From positions 1,302,001-1,366,000 of the forward strand of contig JAVFKD010000016.1 of assembly GCA_036429605.1 (NCBI GenBank): a DNA stretch of 64,000 nt. The letters are read 5' to 3'. Within the stretch, counting starts at the first letter, position 1. Each line of letters starts with the position of its first letter. Shown here piece after piece: positions 9,684 to 20,047 of this stretch. This stretch comes from Cladobotryum mycophilum (lineage: Eukaryota > Ascomycota > Sordariomycetes > Hypocreales > Hypocreaceae). Position numbers and translations under genes: made by a program. The notes under the pieces are model-generated. The model did no database searches, had not been told where the DNA came from, and saw only the letters and a program-made list of their open reading frames with translations.

Positions 9684-10767
9684 TCAGCCATTTAACGGAG
9701 TATCATATCGCTTCCCATCGCAATATTGAACAAAACCATCGAGTTCCATCTTCTTCAGAACGGTACTAAAGTTGGCAGACCCAGTTCCAATACCAGCATT
9801 CGAGCAGAGCTCACCGGCCTTCTTGGGATCAATCTTGGGCGCACCACTAGGATACTCGATGTGAAAAACAGGTTTGCCGGCCTTGATAAAAGCAGAAAAG
9901 GTCTCGCACTCTGTATACTGGGCACATTGTTCGTTTACGGAAAAGTCGATGACATCGAGAAGGTCGGGAATGATGTCGCCTGCATTCTTGAGGCCAACTG
10001 CCATGTGGAATGAGCTGGCTTCTTTGTGGAGAAACTTCATATAGTCAATGGAGTCTTGTTTTGTGAGGCCGAGTCCATTATTGTTTTGCTATTCGGGTTC
10101 ATCGATTAGATGACTTCTCTTTGTTATCATGGGATGGAATACTCACATAGCCGTCAACATTGTCCGGATCGATGGCATCACAGCCCTTGGACCAAGCAAG
10201 TCTTATGCGCTCCTTCATGACATTGCGAACGCTTGCACTGCTCAGGTTCAACCAGCGCTCATGCGGCCACCCATCTAGCGGTTTGCCCAAGTCGGACTCG
10301 TCAAACTTGTCCTTGTCCGGCCTAAAGTCCTCCCAGGAGCCAGCGCTGAAGTAGCAAATGACCTTTTTCCCTGCATCTTGCAAGGCCTTGAAAGTCTGCA
10401 CGTCGTTGTCGAATACGTCGAGATCCCAGACGTCAACATCAGGGCTAGCGGTATTGTCGATCTTTATGGCGCCCTTGAGAACGATTTGCCATGTGGCATT
10501 GACTTTTGGTTGCCAAGTAGTTGTTCGATTGGGGCCGATCCGAGGATGCCCAGGGTCATTGCTGCCATCACTCCCGCTGTTAGAATGGCCGTCACCTCCC
10601 TTCGCCTTCTTCAAGCCAACAGCTAAGCCAACTGATAGAGCAATGACGATAACAACTAGTATGGCGCCAACAACAAGCACCAGTTTCTTCCAGAGTGGCC
10701 ATGACTGCTTGTGTTTGTCGTCTTGTCTCTCCGCGGCAGCTTCACGCAGCTTGATGGTTGAGCTCAT
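9684..10767 (-). CDS. Membrane-anchored GH114 endo-alpha-1,4-polygalactosaminidase
   Basis: GH114 enzymes cut alpha-1,4-linked galactosamine polymers; in moulds the homologue Ega3 belongs to the galactosaminogalactan pathway. Exons 10767-10147 and 10088-9684 (58-nt intron, GTGAGT donor, ATAG acceptor, phase 0) give 341 residues. A short cytoplasmic basic N-terminus precedes one membrane segment at about 29-52, then a Gly/Ser linker and a TIM-barrel domain from about 85: TTTWQPKVNATWQIVL, ICYFSAGSWEDFRPD, GCDAIDPDNVDGY (196-207) and, in exon 2, FHIEYPSG (Glu285). The IDPDN Asp and HIEY Glu are the likely catalytic acids by family comparison. Type II anchoring with the catalytic domain outside is inferred. 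No other galactosaminogalactan genes (epimerase, Agd3-, Sph3-like) are in the window. Confidence 0.88.
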
Positions 10768-13195
10768 TTCGTTGTCCAGCTAGAATTGTGATAAAGTAAA
10801 GTATTGATTCAAGGCATAATGATGACATCTCCGGGGCATCTTGACATCTTTTTAAAGAAAACAACATGTGAGGCTCAACCTTTCACATCACGATCCTACT
10901 TTCATTCGAAATCCATTGTTAGTTTACGGCTTATTGAAGCCAATCCTGCCCAATTCCTCACGATCCATCAGTCAGTATGGACTCATGGAGGATGCGGCGC
11001 AGCAGGGGCCAGAACAGCCGGTGTGGCACAGAACATGACTGGACCCTGTATCTGGGACTTCTTGTTACTAAACACAGGCAGGTAAGGTACTCGGTAGTTC
11101 CTGAACTTAAAAAAAAAGACTTTATGTGATGCAGAGCTGAGATGGTGGCGCTCAGCAAAACAAAAAAACAAAAACAAAGGACGTGGACTCTAAGTCATTG
11201 ATTCAACGTGTCTTAAAGAGCAGCCCGCAGAAATCAGAAGCGCTCCACTGCTTTGTGTCCTGTGAGGATATCTATGCAAGCCCTACCGAGGGAGGGTGTT
11301 TCCCAGGCGGCATTGGTGACGATTTCTGAATCAGACCAATTACCTTGATCGGGCTGGCAAAGTAGGGCGGTGATTGATCCGTCGCTCGCCCTGCTCTTAA
11401 AGGGGGGAGTAAGTCATTCGCAGTTCCGAGTAAGCAGGGAACCGTTTTTATACCTGATAGCGCAGGTATAGGCAACATCATGTACAAGTACGGAGTCTGA
11501 ATGGCGCCCTGGATTTGAAATGTTGAGTTTTCCTCTCACAACTCTCCCCTGTGGCGCATGAATCGCATCTTCCAACCAGTCCCAAAGAAGCATCATGCAC
11601 GCGAGTTGTCAAAAACGGCGGCGGCACTCTCCCTTCCCCTCCCCCTCCCCTGCAAACGATGCAGGACCCGAACAGCTGCGTACGATTTGGTCCACTATTG
11701 GTTCGCCAAAAGTGAACCATCCTTGTCTCCTAGTTGCAGAGAAAGATGCGGATGCGAATCATCCAGTTGGAAAAATCGGATCATCCGATGGGGGAGGTCT
11801 CAAAGATAATGTAGGTACAATGTATTAGGCATGCGCATGCATGTAGTAGGTGGTCCCTTTTGCCTGGCCTGGTTCCTCTAAGCTGCTGACTCGATGACCG
11901 TCTGATATCAACAAACAGCAACGATGATGATACTCCTAATAGGTGCATATAAAGGGAGGCGAGGCGAGGCGAGGCGAGGCGATATCAGTGATCAATCTCT
12001 GACCGGCTCTCCTTGTTAATCAAGGTACACAGATTAGCCCTCGGTGAGCAAGCAGCAAGTGTTTCTTGTCCGTAATTACACTGTGTAACCAAAGTCTTAC
12101 GAGGGCGGAGTTTTGCTTCCCCCTCCCTCACTCACTCCCTCTCTCACCAAAAAGAAAAAAGAAAAAAAAAGGTTCTCCCTCCCAACTGGCCCGCCCTACC
12201 ATGCAGGTTTTAGTAGTAGTACGTATGGACCTCCACTGTAGCAATTGCAAGCACGATTGCAGCAGAGCCAGAGGGGCCACCTGATCGTGCCAAGGAACAA
12301 ACCGCAGTGGATGTAACGCTACCGTTTAGCAGGGCCGGTGGATGCATTCAATGAAGCTACAGGCCTGGATGTTCCCGGTTTAGTGTAGGTTCCGGTATCC
12401 AGCCACCCATCAATATAGCCTGACGGAGCTACCAACAAGGTGGTAGTAGTACCTCGTAAGCTTCCATCTTCTCCCCCTTCTGAATCACAGCCTTGCCAAA
12501 TTTTTTTTAGGGTGTCCGAGTTGGTTGCAAAAAAAAATAGTGTCCATACCAAGCACTGGTAACTGGAGCTGGAGGGAGGGCATCGAATTAGGTGCATCAA
12601 GTATTTAGAGAAACTGTAAAAAAGAAGAAGACACATATTTTGTAAATAGGATTGGATTGCAGTGAACAATGAAATGCATGCATGCATCCACTCTCCCTCT
12701 CGGCAGCGTCCCCCATTGATCTGATCCATGATGCAATTTCACATGCTTTCACACCTCCGTCATAGACGACAGCAACGCAGCAGCAAGCTTATCTCTATAC
12801 CGCGTTTCTAGGTTCCTCAAGGTTCACTTCCCTGCCTGATACCTGATACCTGATACCATACCGGTTCTTTTCTCATCCATGGTCCCCACCGGCTTGGACC
12901 TCACCAGCCACATTTTAATTTCGCACGATTGCCAGACCATTGCTTTGGTTTCGGTTCGGGTTGTTTGTGTTATGCGCAGTGCGCAGTGCGCTGTGCCTTT
13001 GCCACCACCACAAGCCAAACCAAAAAACCACACCCCTCCAACTTGCAAATTTACCGTCGTTGCTGTTCCTTCTTTTTTAAACCAAACTCTTCCCCTGAGA
13101 AAAAAAAGTACTACCTACTCTTCATTTCGTTATCCTCCGGCTCAGCCGAATATCTCTTTTCTTTCCTTTTACTTCCTTAATACCTAATCGCGACA
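10768..13195. other. 2.4 kb intergenic region, divergent promoters GH114 / Crp1-like
   Basis: No coding region is supported on either strand; open frames here are short, overlapping and without domains. A TATA-like ATATAAAG at 11948-11955 is immediately followed by (GAGGC)5 at 11956-11980. A pyrimidine-rich stretch with A runs lies at 12118-12180. A triple ACCTGATACCTGATACC motif occurs at about 12839-12857, and T/C-rich leader-like DNA precedes the Crp1-like ATG at 13196. The GAGGC block beside a TATA-like sequence could mark an unannotated promoter. Confidence 0.4.
11956..11980. repeat. (GAGGC)5 microsatellite
   Basis: Five perfect pentamers directly after a TATA-like ATATAAAG. Read directly. 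Confidence 0.85.
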
Positions 13196-16100
13196 ATGGG
13201 CAGCTATACCTTCAAGTGGTACGTGTGACGTTCTCCAATCGACATGGATGGTTTTCTTCTTCAGGGCGAGCCTCAATTCCAAAGTGGGCAGCTGCAGTGT
13301 CGCGCACTGCAAGGGAGAGAGAGACAGAGAGACAGAAAAAGAGAGGGCGCCGCAATCCACGACACCACAAAATTTCTTGTCTCGCACGCAAACATACACA
13401 TTGTCTTGAAACGGACCAAAGACCAGGGAGAGAAAAAAATAAACTGACACCTGTGGTTTTTTAGGGAGCATCCTGCAGAGGAAGTCTTCGTCACGGGCAC
13501 CTTCGACGATTGGACCAAGAGCGAACAGTTGGACAGGGTCGGCGACATCTTCAAAAAGACCGTCCAAATCAAAGATGCTTCGAAAAAGATATACTACAAG
13601 GTAGGTTCCAGCTCTGGACTGCTTTAGTGCAGCATCTGATCATTTTTTTCTTCTTTCTTTTCTTCTTCTACTTTTCTGCCTATTACTGCGTTTGCTTTCT
13701 CACTGCACCTATTTTTACATCGCGCAGCCTGCGTTCGTCAGCTGGAGGAGCTGGAGGGGGGTGCATTGAACTTCAATAGCCTGGTTGGCTTTTAATAGGG
13801 TCCCCCCAATTTTATGAGCTCACCAGTGGACATCATGGCGAAGTCGCAAGAAACCGAGTCGTTCCATCGATATGCCCATCGATGCAACCAACTTTTTTTC
13901 TGCTCGCTTCCAGGGCAAGCGAACCAAGTTCGGCTGGGCCTATCAATGTGCGTGCTCGGTCTCTTCTATGCGACGTTAGCTCGATGGATGTGCTGGGGGT
14001 CGAGAATCCCTCGCCCTGCCATTGTCCGTGTTGGTTGTCTTGGATGTGACGCAACTCGACGTAACGACCCTCCGCGGGGCTGGAAAGGTTGGAGCGTCCG
14101 CAGCGTCCCTCACCATCGGCTATATCCCCTCATCCCCACGGTCGCAACGGCTGGAGCGGTGAGAATGCCATTGGCGCCACAACAGTAAACTGGATACCTG
14201 GTGATCACGCAGACATTTGTTCTCCAGCTCTTTTCTGCTCACTAGGCAAGTTTCATTTTAACCGCCAGCGGCTTGGTTCGGATTCTGTCTGGGGGAGGAG
14301 GCTTGCGGCCCCTGCAAACATGCCAAAGCGCCCCCCGCACTAACTCGACCAACCCCCTTCCTGACTTGGTTGTTCTGCATATATCTCACGTCACACCCAC
14401 CACCCCCAGAATGTTTCGGCCGTTACAAGCAAAGCATATATACTTGCAGCTCTTGCATTAGATTCCACAGCTAACTTGTTCTGCTTCCCCTTCATTTAGT
14501 TTGTTGTTGACAACACCTGGACCATCAACGAGTCCTCCGCCAAGGAAGCTGATCACGAAGGCAACGTCAACAACTTCCTCACACCAGAAGACATGACAAA
14601 CGAAGATCCTGTCGCTGCGGTTATCAATACCGTGACTCCCGAGTCGACCACTGCCCTGCTGGCAGCTGAACAACCCATTGAGAAGCACGAGGGAATTGCC
14701 ACCCCGTCCGACGTCCCAGGCGGTTTCCCTGAAACCCCCTCCGAGCTGGACAAGCCTATTGGCATTAACCCTCTCCCCGCGGCTAATGGCGCCGTCAACC
14801 CATTCAAGCTTGCTCCCGGCGAGCCAGTTCCTGAGTTTAATGCAGAGGACTTGAACAGACATGTCAAGTTAGACGAGGCATCTTACGAGAAGAGCGACGC
14901 TCTTCCCGGCATCGAGGCTTCTGATCTCGAGCTCCCTCCTGTCAGCGCCAATACTGTCCCTGAGTCTAGCCTGCCCATCGTTGATGCAGCTGCTACTCAC
15001 ATTAACACTGTTGGCCCCACTACTCTTGCCTTGGCTGCCGAGGTTCCTCTTGAGGACAAGGTTCCCGAGATCGTCAAGGAGAGCCAGGAAGAGGCTGGCG
15101 TCGACCCGGAGGCTAGTGCTATCCCGGAGGAGGTCCACGAGAAGGCTCTTGTTGAGGAGGAGCTCAAGGAGAAGGTCCCTGAGGTCCCCCTACATCTGAC
15201 GGTACTACCGGTGAGACATCGCACGCAGGTGCCGTCGCTGCCGCTGCCGTCACTGCTGCCGCCACAACCGGCGCTGCTATTGCTGCCGCAGTTTTTGCTG
15301 CCAAGGATAGCATCGTAGAGAAGGCCGCCCCTGTGGTCGACGAGGCCACCACTGCCGCCGCCGAAACTGTCAACCAAAACATCCCCGAGACCGTGAAGGA
15401 GCAGCTTCCTGAGCCCGTCCAAGAGGTTTTGGCTCAGCACGATAAGGTGGAAGAACCCGCGGGGGTGTCTCCTGAGGTTCCTGCTGAAGTCAAGGAGTCC
15501 ATCGTTGAATCCGGTGAGAGTCCTGAGGCTGCCGCAAACACCACCGCCGTTGAGGAGAAGAAGGAAGTTGAGGCTCAGCTTCTGGAAGAGGTTAAGCCTA
15601 CACCAGCTGTAGATGAGGCCAAGGTCGAGGAAGTCAAGCCTGAGGAGACACCCGCCGAGGTCAAGACTGAGGAGGTTGCTCCTGAAGTTCCTGTAGAGGT
15701 CAAGGAGTCCATCGTCGAGTCCGGTGAGAGCCCCGAGGCCGCTGCAAACGCTGCCGCTGTTGAGGAAAAGAAGGAGGTTGAAGCCGAGCTTCTAGAGGAA
15801 GTTAAGCCTACACCTGCTATCGACGAGGCTAAGCCTGAAGAAACCGCGACTGAAGAGGTCAAAACAGACGAGGCCAAGCCTGAGGAGACCAAGGAAGCTG
15901 AACCTATTCCTGAGATTAAGGTTGAGGAGACTAAGCCTGAGGAAGTCAAGCCCGAGGAGGTCAAGTCTGAAGAGGTCAAGCCTGAAGAGACCAAGGTAGA
16001 GGAAGTTGTTCCTACACCAGTCGTTGCCGAGACCCCGGCTGCTGAGGTCGAGAAGACTGAAGCCCCGGTCACCGAGGTATCAAACATTGAAGTGACCAAG

Positions 16101-16526
16101 ACTGAGGTCCCAATCACTGAGGCACCCACCACTGAGGTGTCCAACATTGAGGTCACCAAGACCGAAGTCCCAGTCGCCGAAGAGACAAAGGCTGAGGTTC
16201 CCGCGGCCGAGACTGCTGCCATTGAGACTGCTGCCGTCGAGACCCCCAAGGCCGAGGTCCCCGTGCCTGAATCAACTGAGGTTACCCAGGTTGAGGATCC
16301 TGCTTCTCTGGCCCCTGAGGCCGAGAGACCCCGTATCGAAATCCCTCCTGCCGAGACACCCAAGTCTGAGAAGACCGAAGTTTCACCCACCACCGACGCT
16401 CCCAAGTCCACTGTACCGGCCAACGGTACCGAGGAGAAGCATGCGACGTCCCCTACTGATAAGAAGAAGAAGCATCGTCTTAGTGCCTTCTTCAATAAGC
16501 TCAAGCACAAGCTATCAGATAAATAA
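13196..16526 (+). CDS. Crp1/Mdg1-like CBM48 (AMPK glycogen-binding fold) protein, one frameshift
   Basis: Exon 1 is 23 nt (13196-13218), exon 2 13465-13600, exon 3 14500-16526. The spliced N-terminus reads FKW then EHPAEEVFVTGTFDDW and, after the second intron, KFVVDNTWTIN: the E-set/CBM48 domain of AMPK-beta and of yeast Crp1 (cruciform-DNA binding) and Mdg1. The rest is a long acidic Pro/Glu/Val/Lys-rich tail with internal repeats, an Ala-rich hydrophobic patch, and a basic C-terminus (KKKKHRLSAFFNKLKHKL). Frame 1 is coding up to 15186-15190 (a run of five C); afterwards the coding frame is frame 3. One missing C repairs it to 728 residues. The tail frame after the shift keeps fungal codon choice (GCC, GCT, GAG, AAG). 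Intron 2 is 899 nt, very long for a fungus. The molecular role is uncertain; DNA- or glucan-related binding is by homology. Confidence 0.82.
13601..14499 (+). other. Exceptionally long intron (899 nt) in the Crp1-like gene
   Basis: Bounded by GTAGGT at 13601 and TTTAG at 14499, joining KIYYK to FVVDN inside the CBM48 fold, so the boundaries are forced by the conserved domain. Other introns in this window are 41-400 nt, mostly about 50-100. It contains T-rich and CATC-rich segments and a 124-codon open frame (13814-14188) with no recognisable domain. Confidence 0.8.
15475..15840 (+). repeat. Duplicated ~70-residue acidic repeat within the Crp1-like CDS
   Basis: Two copies about 210 bp apart of a block starting EVP-EVKESIVESGESPEAAAN and ending LLEEVKPTPA-DEAK. 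The copies differ mostly at third codon positions, so the protein repeat is kept while DNA has drifted. Further short PEE(V/T)K and NIEVTKTEVP repeats follow to about 16200. Confidence 0.85.
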
Positions 16527-17519
16527 GTGCGGCGTTGATGAGATGAGCTATTATGAGGTGGGCTCTCGGTTTACATAACGGATTTGGCTTGTTGGATTGT
16601 CTTGTTACCTGTGTCAATGATTCCCCATATTCGCAACTAGGTGTGCCTCGGCCGAATATGACGGCACTTGGATCACCATCATATACCTGAATTCATGATG
16701 AAGTTTTTTTCCAACATGATGTTCCTGTTTTTGTTTTTGTTTGTTTCTCAATTTATTTCATTTATTGGGTATCTATGTCTGCATCGAGGATGTCGGTCTT
16801 GGTTCAGTTTACGACAGTAGATCAATGGGCTACCTATGTAGTAGCTAGGGTCCTTGAAACGGTTGAATGATATTTGATGATATACAAGTAGTATGCTAGA
16901 CTGCTTTTGTCTTGGCTAAGTGCATTTTGGTGACTCATTGATGATTCTCCTTCCCAGCGAATTGAACCCTAAGAATGGTATGAAATGTAGTAGAACTATC
17001 TGAATGGTTTTTCTCTTACTCTTGGTAGGAAGTTTGTCCATTGCAAGGAATTATTTACTTGAAACAAGAAATCAAGAAGTTAATCACCTGGTCGCGCACG
17101 TGGTGTTGCTAGTTGCTGACAAAGGAGCCGTCGGCAGCAATTGCGACACCAGCCAAAGCTCTTGCCGCTCCCCAAAATAATTCTGTCACGGTTTTGCCCC
17201 GCCGAATGAGTCGCTGACTCGACATTCCATCTCATCCGTCAACACCAAGCATTGGGGTCCATCCAACCTGGACCCCTTGGATGTTCTAGGAGCATTTTGC
17301 TTCGATCATTTGAATGATTATTCTAGCGTCTTCTTTTGTTGCTTTCGATTTGCCTTGATCGAGCTACGAAGCCAACGGTGGGACTAGCTTCTTGCTTGGA
17401 CATTGTGGCATGCAGACCTCTCGTACCCACCTTCAGTTGATTGATTGAAGCCATTGGATGCGATCTCTCTTTCATCTCACCTTTTTTACTCCATCATCCT
17501 CATCGCTGCGATTAATATC
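16527..17519. other. Intergenic (Crp1-like 3' UTR / RNF10-like promoter)
   Basis: 993 bp. A TTTTTG/GTTTTT-rich stretch near 16725-16745 is likely 3' UTR. A second half with TGACTC-like sites (16932-16938 and 17214-17220, the latter overlapping GTCGCTGACTCGAC) could hold bZIP (Gcn4/CpcA-type) sites; this is a motif-level guess. No coding signal. Confidence 0.4.
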
Positions 17520-19469
17520 ATGAATCCTACGAATTCGAGCGTGGGCAAGTCCCTTCCGATCCCGTCGACCCATCTTCCAGCCGTTCAAGCCGGGCCCCCA
17601 GCACCGAACTTCGAATCCTCACGCCGAGCAAGTCAAGCCGGAGCGACCGCCCCCCAGCCCGTGCCGAGAAAGGGACAAGGCGCCCGAAAGCAACATAGGA
17701 ATATGCGCCAGCCGAATCTGGGAGACAGAGGTAGCGACTCTTTGGTTGATGAAGACGATGCCATGGCTGAGCTACGAGCGCTGCGTAATCCATCCAGCAG
17801 GCGGGGGCAGACATCCATCACTCACTTGCTGAATTACTCAGCACCGTTGCAGTACCAAGATCATAGCCCTCAAAACACAAGGTCATATAGGCGACCAACG
17901 TGGGGACCCGGGTCTGGATACCATGCGGCCGACAAGGCCAGATACGTGCACGCCAATTATCGCTTCATCGTCTCCCCCGAAGGTTCATACTCTAAGCAGG
18001 CTGCGGATCCTGATTTGTTTGTGGATTGGTCCAATGTGATGCAGGTGCTTGCGTCACCGGAGTCGCAAGCTGCATCCTGTCCGATTTGTCTAGACGAACC
18101 CGTCGCTCCTCGGATGGCCAAGTGTGGACACATCCTTTGTCTACCATGCTTGATTCGATATATGAATTCACACGCAGATGAGGAGGCGAAACCGAATCGA
18201 GGAATTAAGTGGAAGAAATGCCCCATTTGCGAGGATAGCATTTATATGAATGACGTCAAGCCAGTTCGCTTCTATGTTGGCCAGGAGAGCCCGCTTCCTC
18301 GAGTCGGCGATGATGTCGTGTTGAGGCTCATGGCAAGGAATGCAACTTCCACCCTTGCGCTTCCCAAAGAAGGCGGCGCTGAAGTTCTCAACTCGGGCGA
18401 CGATGTCCCATGGCATTTTGCCGCGAATGTTTTAGATTATGCTCGCATAATGAAAGGCTCCCGCGATTACATGATTGGTCAATTCGACGAAGAAATCGAA
18501 ACGATGCTGCAACAAGCAAAAGAAGATGAGTTGATGTACGGACAAGCTGGAGAGAGTACACAAAAGGCCATCAACGCAGTCGCTGCCTCGAAAGAGAAGT
18601 TGGATGGTCTGCGCGCTGTTGAAGACGTGGCCCGGATCCTAGATCTGAATACCACGAAACAGTCATCTGCGACGGATTTTTACTTTTACAGCGCTTTGCC
18701 TCATCTTTATCTTTCTCCTCTAGATATCAGGATTTTGAAGACCAAGTTTGGTTCATTTTCTTCATTCCCTTCAACATTGCTGCCTCGGGTTGAGCATATC
18801 TCAACTGGCCACGCGGTGGATGACGTACAGCGGAAACGGGCCAAGTATCTTGGGCATCTTCCTTATGGATGTGTCATAAGCTTCCTAGAGTGTGATTGGA
18901 CCGACATCATCCCAGCAGAGACATTGGAGACATTTGCGTCGGATATTGAGAAGAGACGGAGTCGTAATCGTGAAAAGGCCGCCCAAGAGGAGCGAGAGCG
19001 GGTTCAGTCTGAGAGATTAGAGGCAGCAAACCTTCGAAAACTCACTGGTTCCCGCAGAGCACCATCACCTATTCATGAGGACTCTGTGCCGCGTATGGAT
19101 ATGTCGGAATTTCAACCCCTGGCCAGTGCCTCTGGCGCAACACCTCCCGATCCTCGTCCTGGGTTTTCCACGCTTGCGTCAATGTCAACAAGCCCCTCGA
19201 ATCAGAGAACAGTGTGGGGTACACCGGCACTACCGGTCTCGCCCACGATTGAGCCCACGATTCAACCAAACTCTGATGATGGATGGCTCAAGGACGATAA
19301 TCTCTTGTCTCTGGGTCCGGCAGAGCTCGCAATGCAACTCGAAGCTCTGACTACTATGGAGAAAGGAGAGGATGGCCCGAGTGGTAGCGCTGGCAATCGT
19401 GGCGGCGGTAAGAAGAAAAAGAAACAAAAGATTACACTGATGAGCACCGGTGGTCGACGGGGACTTTGA
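17520..19469 (+). CDS. RING-finger E3 ligase, RNF10/Mag2 type
   Basis: Homologue of yeast Mag2 and mammalian RNF10, ubiquitin ligases acting on stalled 40S ribosomes. Single exon; ATG at 17520 gives 649 residues. An in-frame extension upstream to 17445 begins with a non-ATG codon and is not used. An N-terminal disordered basic region contains NYSAPLQYQ and the block HANYRFIV (about 140-150), both hallmarks of the RNF10 family. The C3HC4 RING is at about 186-240: CPICLDEPVAPRMAKCGHILCLPCLIRYM, then KKCPIC. The region after it has FYFYSALPHLYLSPLDIRILKTKFGSFSSFP, another family block, then a charged coiled-coil (EKRRSRNREKAAQEERERVQ). The tail is Lys-rich (GGGKKKKKQK). No odd features. Confidence 0.93.
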   Translation: MNPTNSSVGKSLPIPSTHLPAVQAGPPAPNFESSRRASQAGATAPQPVPRKGQGARKQHRNMRQPNLGDRGSDSLVDEDDAMAELRALRNPSSRRGQTSITHLLNYSAPLQYQDHSPQNTRSYRRPTWGPGSGYHAADKARYVHANYRFIVSPEGSYSKQAADPDLFVDWSNVMQVLASPESQAASCPICLDEPVAPRMAKCGHILCLPCLIRYMNSHADEEAKPNRGIKWKKCPICEDSIYMNDVKPVRFYVGQESPLPRVGDDVVLRLMARNATSTLALPKEGGAEVLNSGDDVPWHFAANVLDYARIMKGSRDYMIGQFDEEIETMLQQAKEDELMYGQAGESTQKAINAVAASKEKLDGLRAVEDVARILDLNTTKQSSATDFYFYSALPHLYLSPLDIRILKTKFGSFSSFPSTLLPRVEHISTGHAVDDVQRKRAKYLGHLPYGCVISFLECDWTDIIPAETLETFASDIEKRRSRNREKAAQEERERVQSERLEAANLRKLTGSRRAPSPIHEDSVPRMDMSEFQPLASASGATPPDPRPGFSTLASMSTSPSNQRTVWGTPALPVSPTIEPTIQPNSDDGWLKDDNLLSLGPAELAMQLEALTTMEKGEDGPSGSAGNRGGGKKKKKQKITLMSTGGRRGL

Positions 19470-20047
19470 TAGGTTCTTTACGGGATGTACATGCTTGATT
19501 TGATATGATTTCATGGAGTTTGGACTTGTGGCATGGACGGAGTTTTTCTGATTTGACATTGAGGGCTGATCGAGAGCTACTATACATGGCTTAGGGGGTT
19601 CTTTTCGCAAGATAAAGAGAAGAGGGCGAGGCGAATTCGTAGGGATTCATCCCTTACAAGACCAGAACAATACAGGAACAGATCGCTATAAGAAGGCTAC
19701 AAAGTGGGGGGCGCCAGGGAACCTGAGGCTTGAATTCAGCGCTTTTTAGGAACAATGTAACTAGTAAAAATCAAAGCATTCATACAAAGAATCTAATTGC
19801 TGGACATATTGCATCGTTCACCTGATAAACGGAAAGGACTTCAGGATATATCTTGGGCGGTTGACTGGATATAATAGTGGGGATTTCTTATCTCAAGATA
19901 AGACAACGATTAGCGGATCTGCGTTGGTGCTAAACAGTGGGGTCGCATACCTTCGATAGTTTGACGCCAAAAATTTTCCTACAGGCCATTGTAGGCTGAA
20001 CGCCTTCGCCCAGCAATTCCAGCCAAGCAACCATAGATTTTTATTCC
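19470..20047. other. Intergenic (RNF10-like 3' UTR / MPP10 promoter)
   Basis: 578 bp with no coding signal and no notable repeats. The MPP10 ATG lies in TTCCATGG. Confidence 0.5.

Noticed and set aside
15211..15305. 95-nt GTGAGA...CCAAG intron in the Crp1-like gene
   Set aside because: It restores the frame, but the skipped sequence has good codon usage in the downstream frame, whereas the upstream frame there reads rare Leu/Pro codons; a missing C explains it more simply.
14869..16510. Long minus-strand open frames (up to 311 codons) opposite the Crp1-like gene
   Set aside because: They are Ser/Thr/Val mirror images of the GAG/AAG/GTC-rich repeat coding strand and carry no domain.
17445..17519. 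Signal-peptide-like extension of the RNF10-like protein
   Set aside because: It begins with a non-ATG codon; the protein family is cytosolic and starts at the ATG at 17520.
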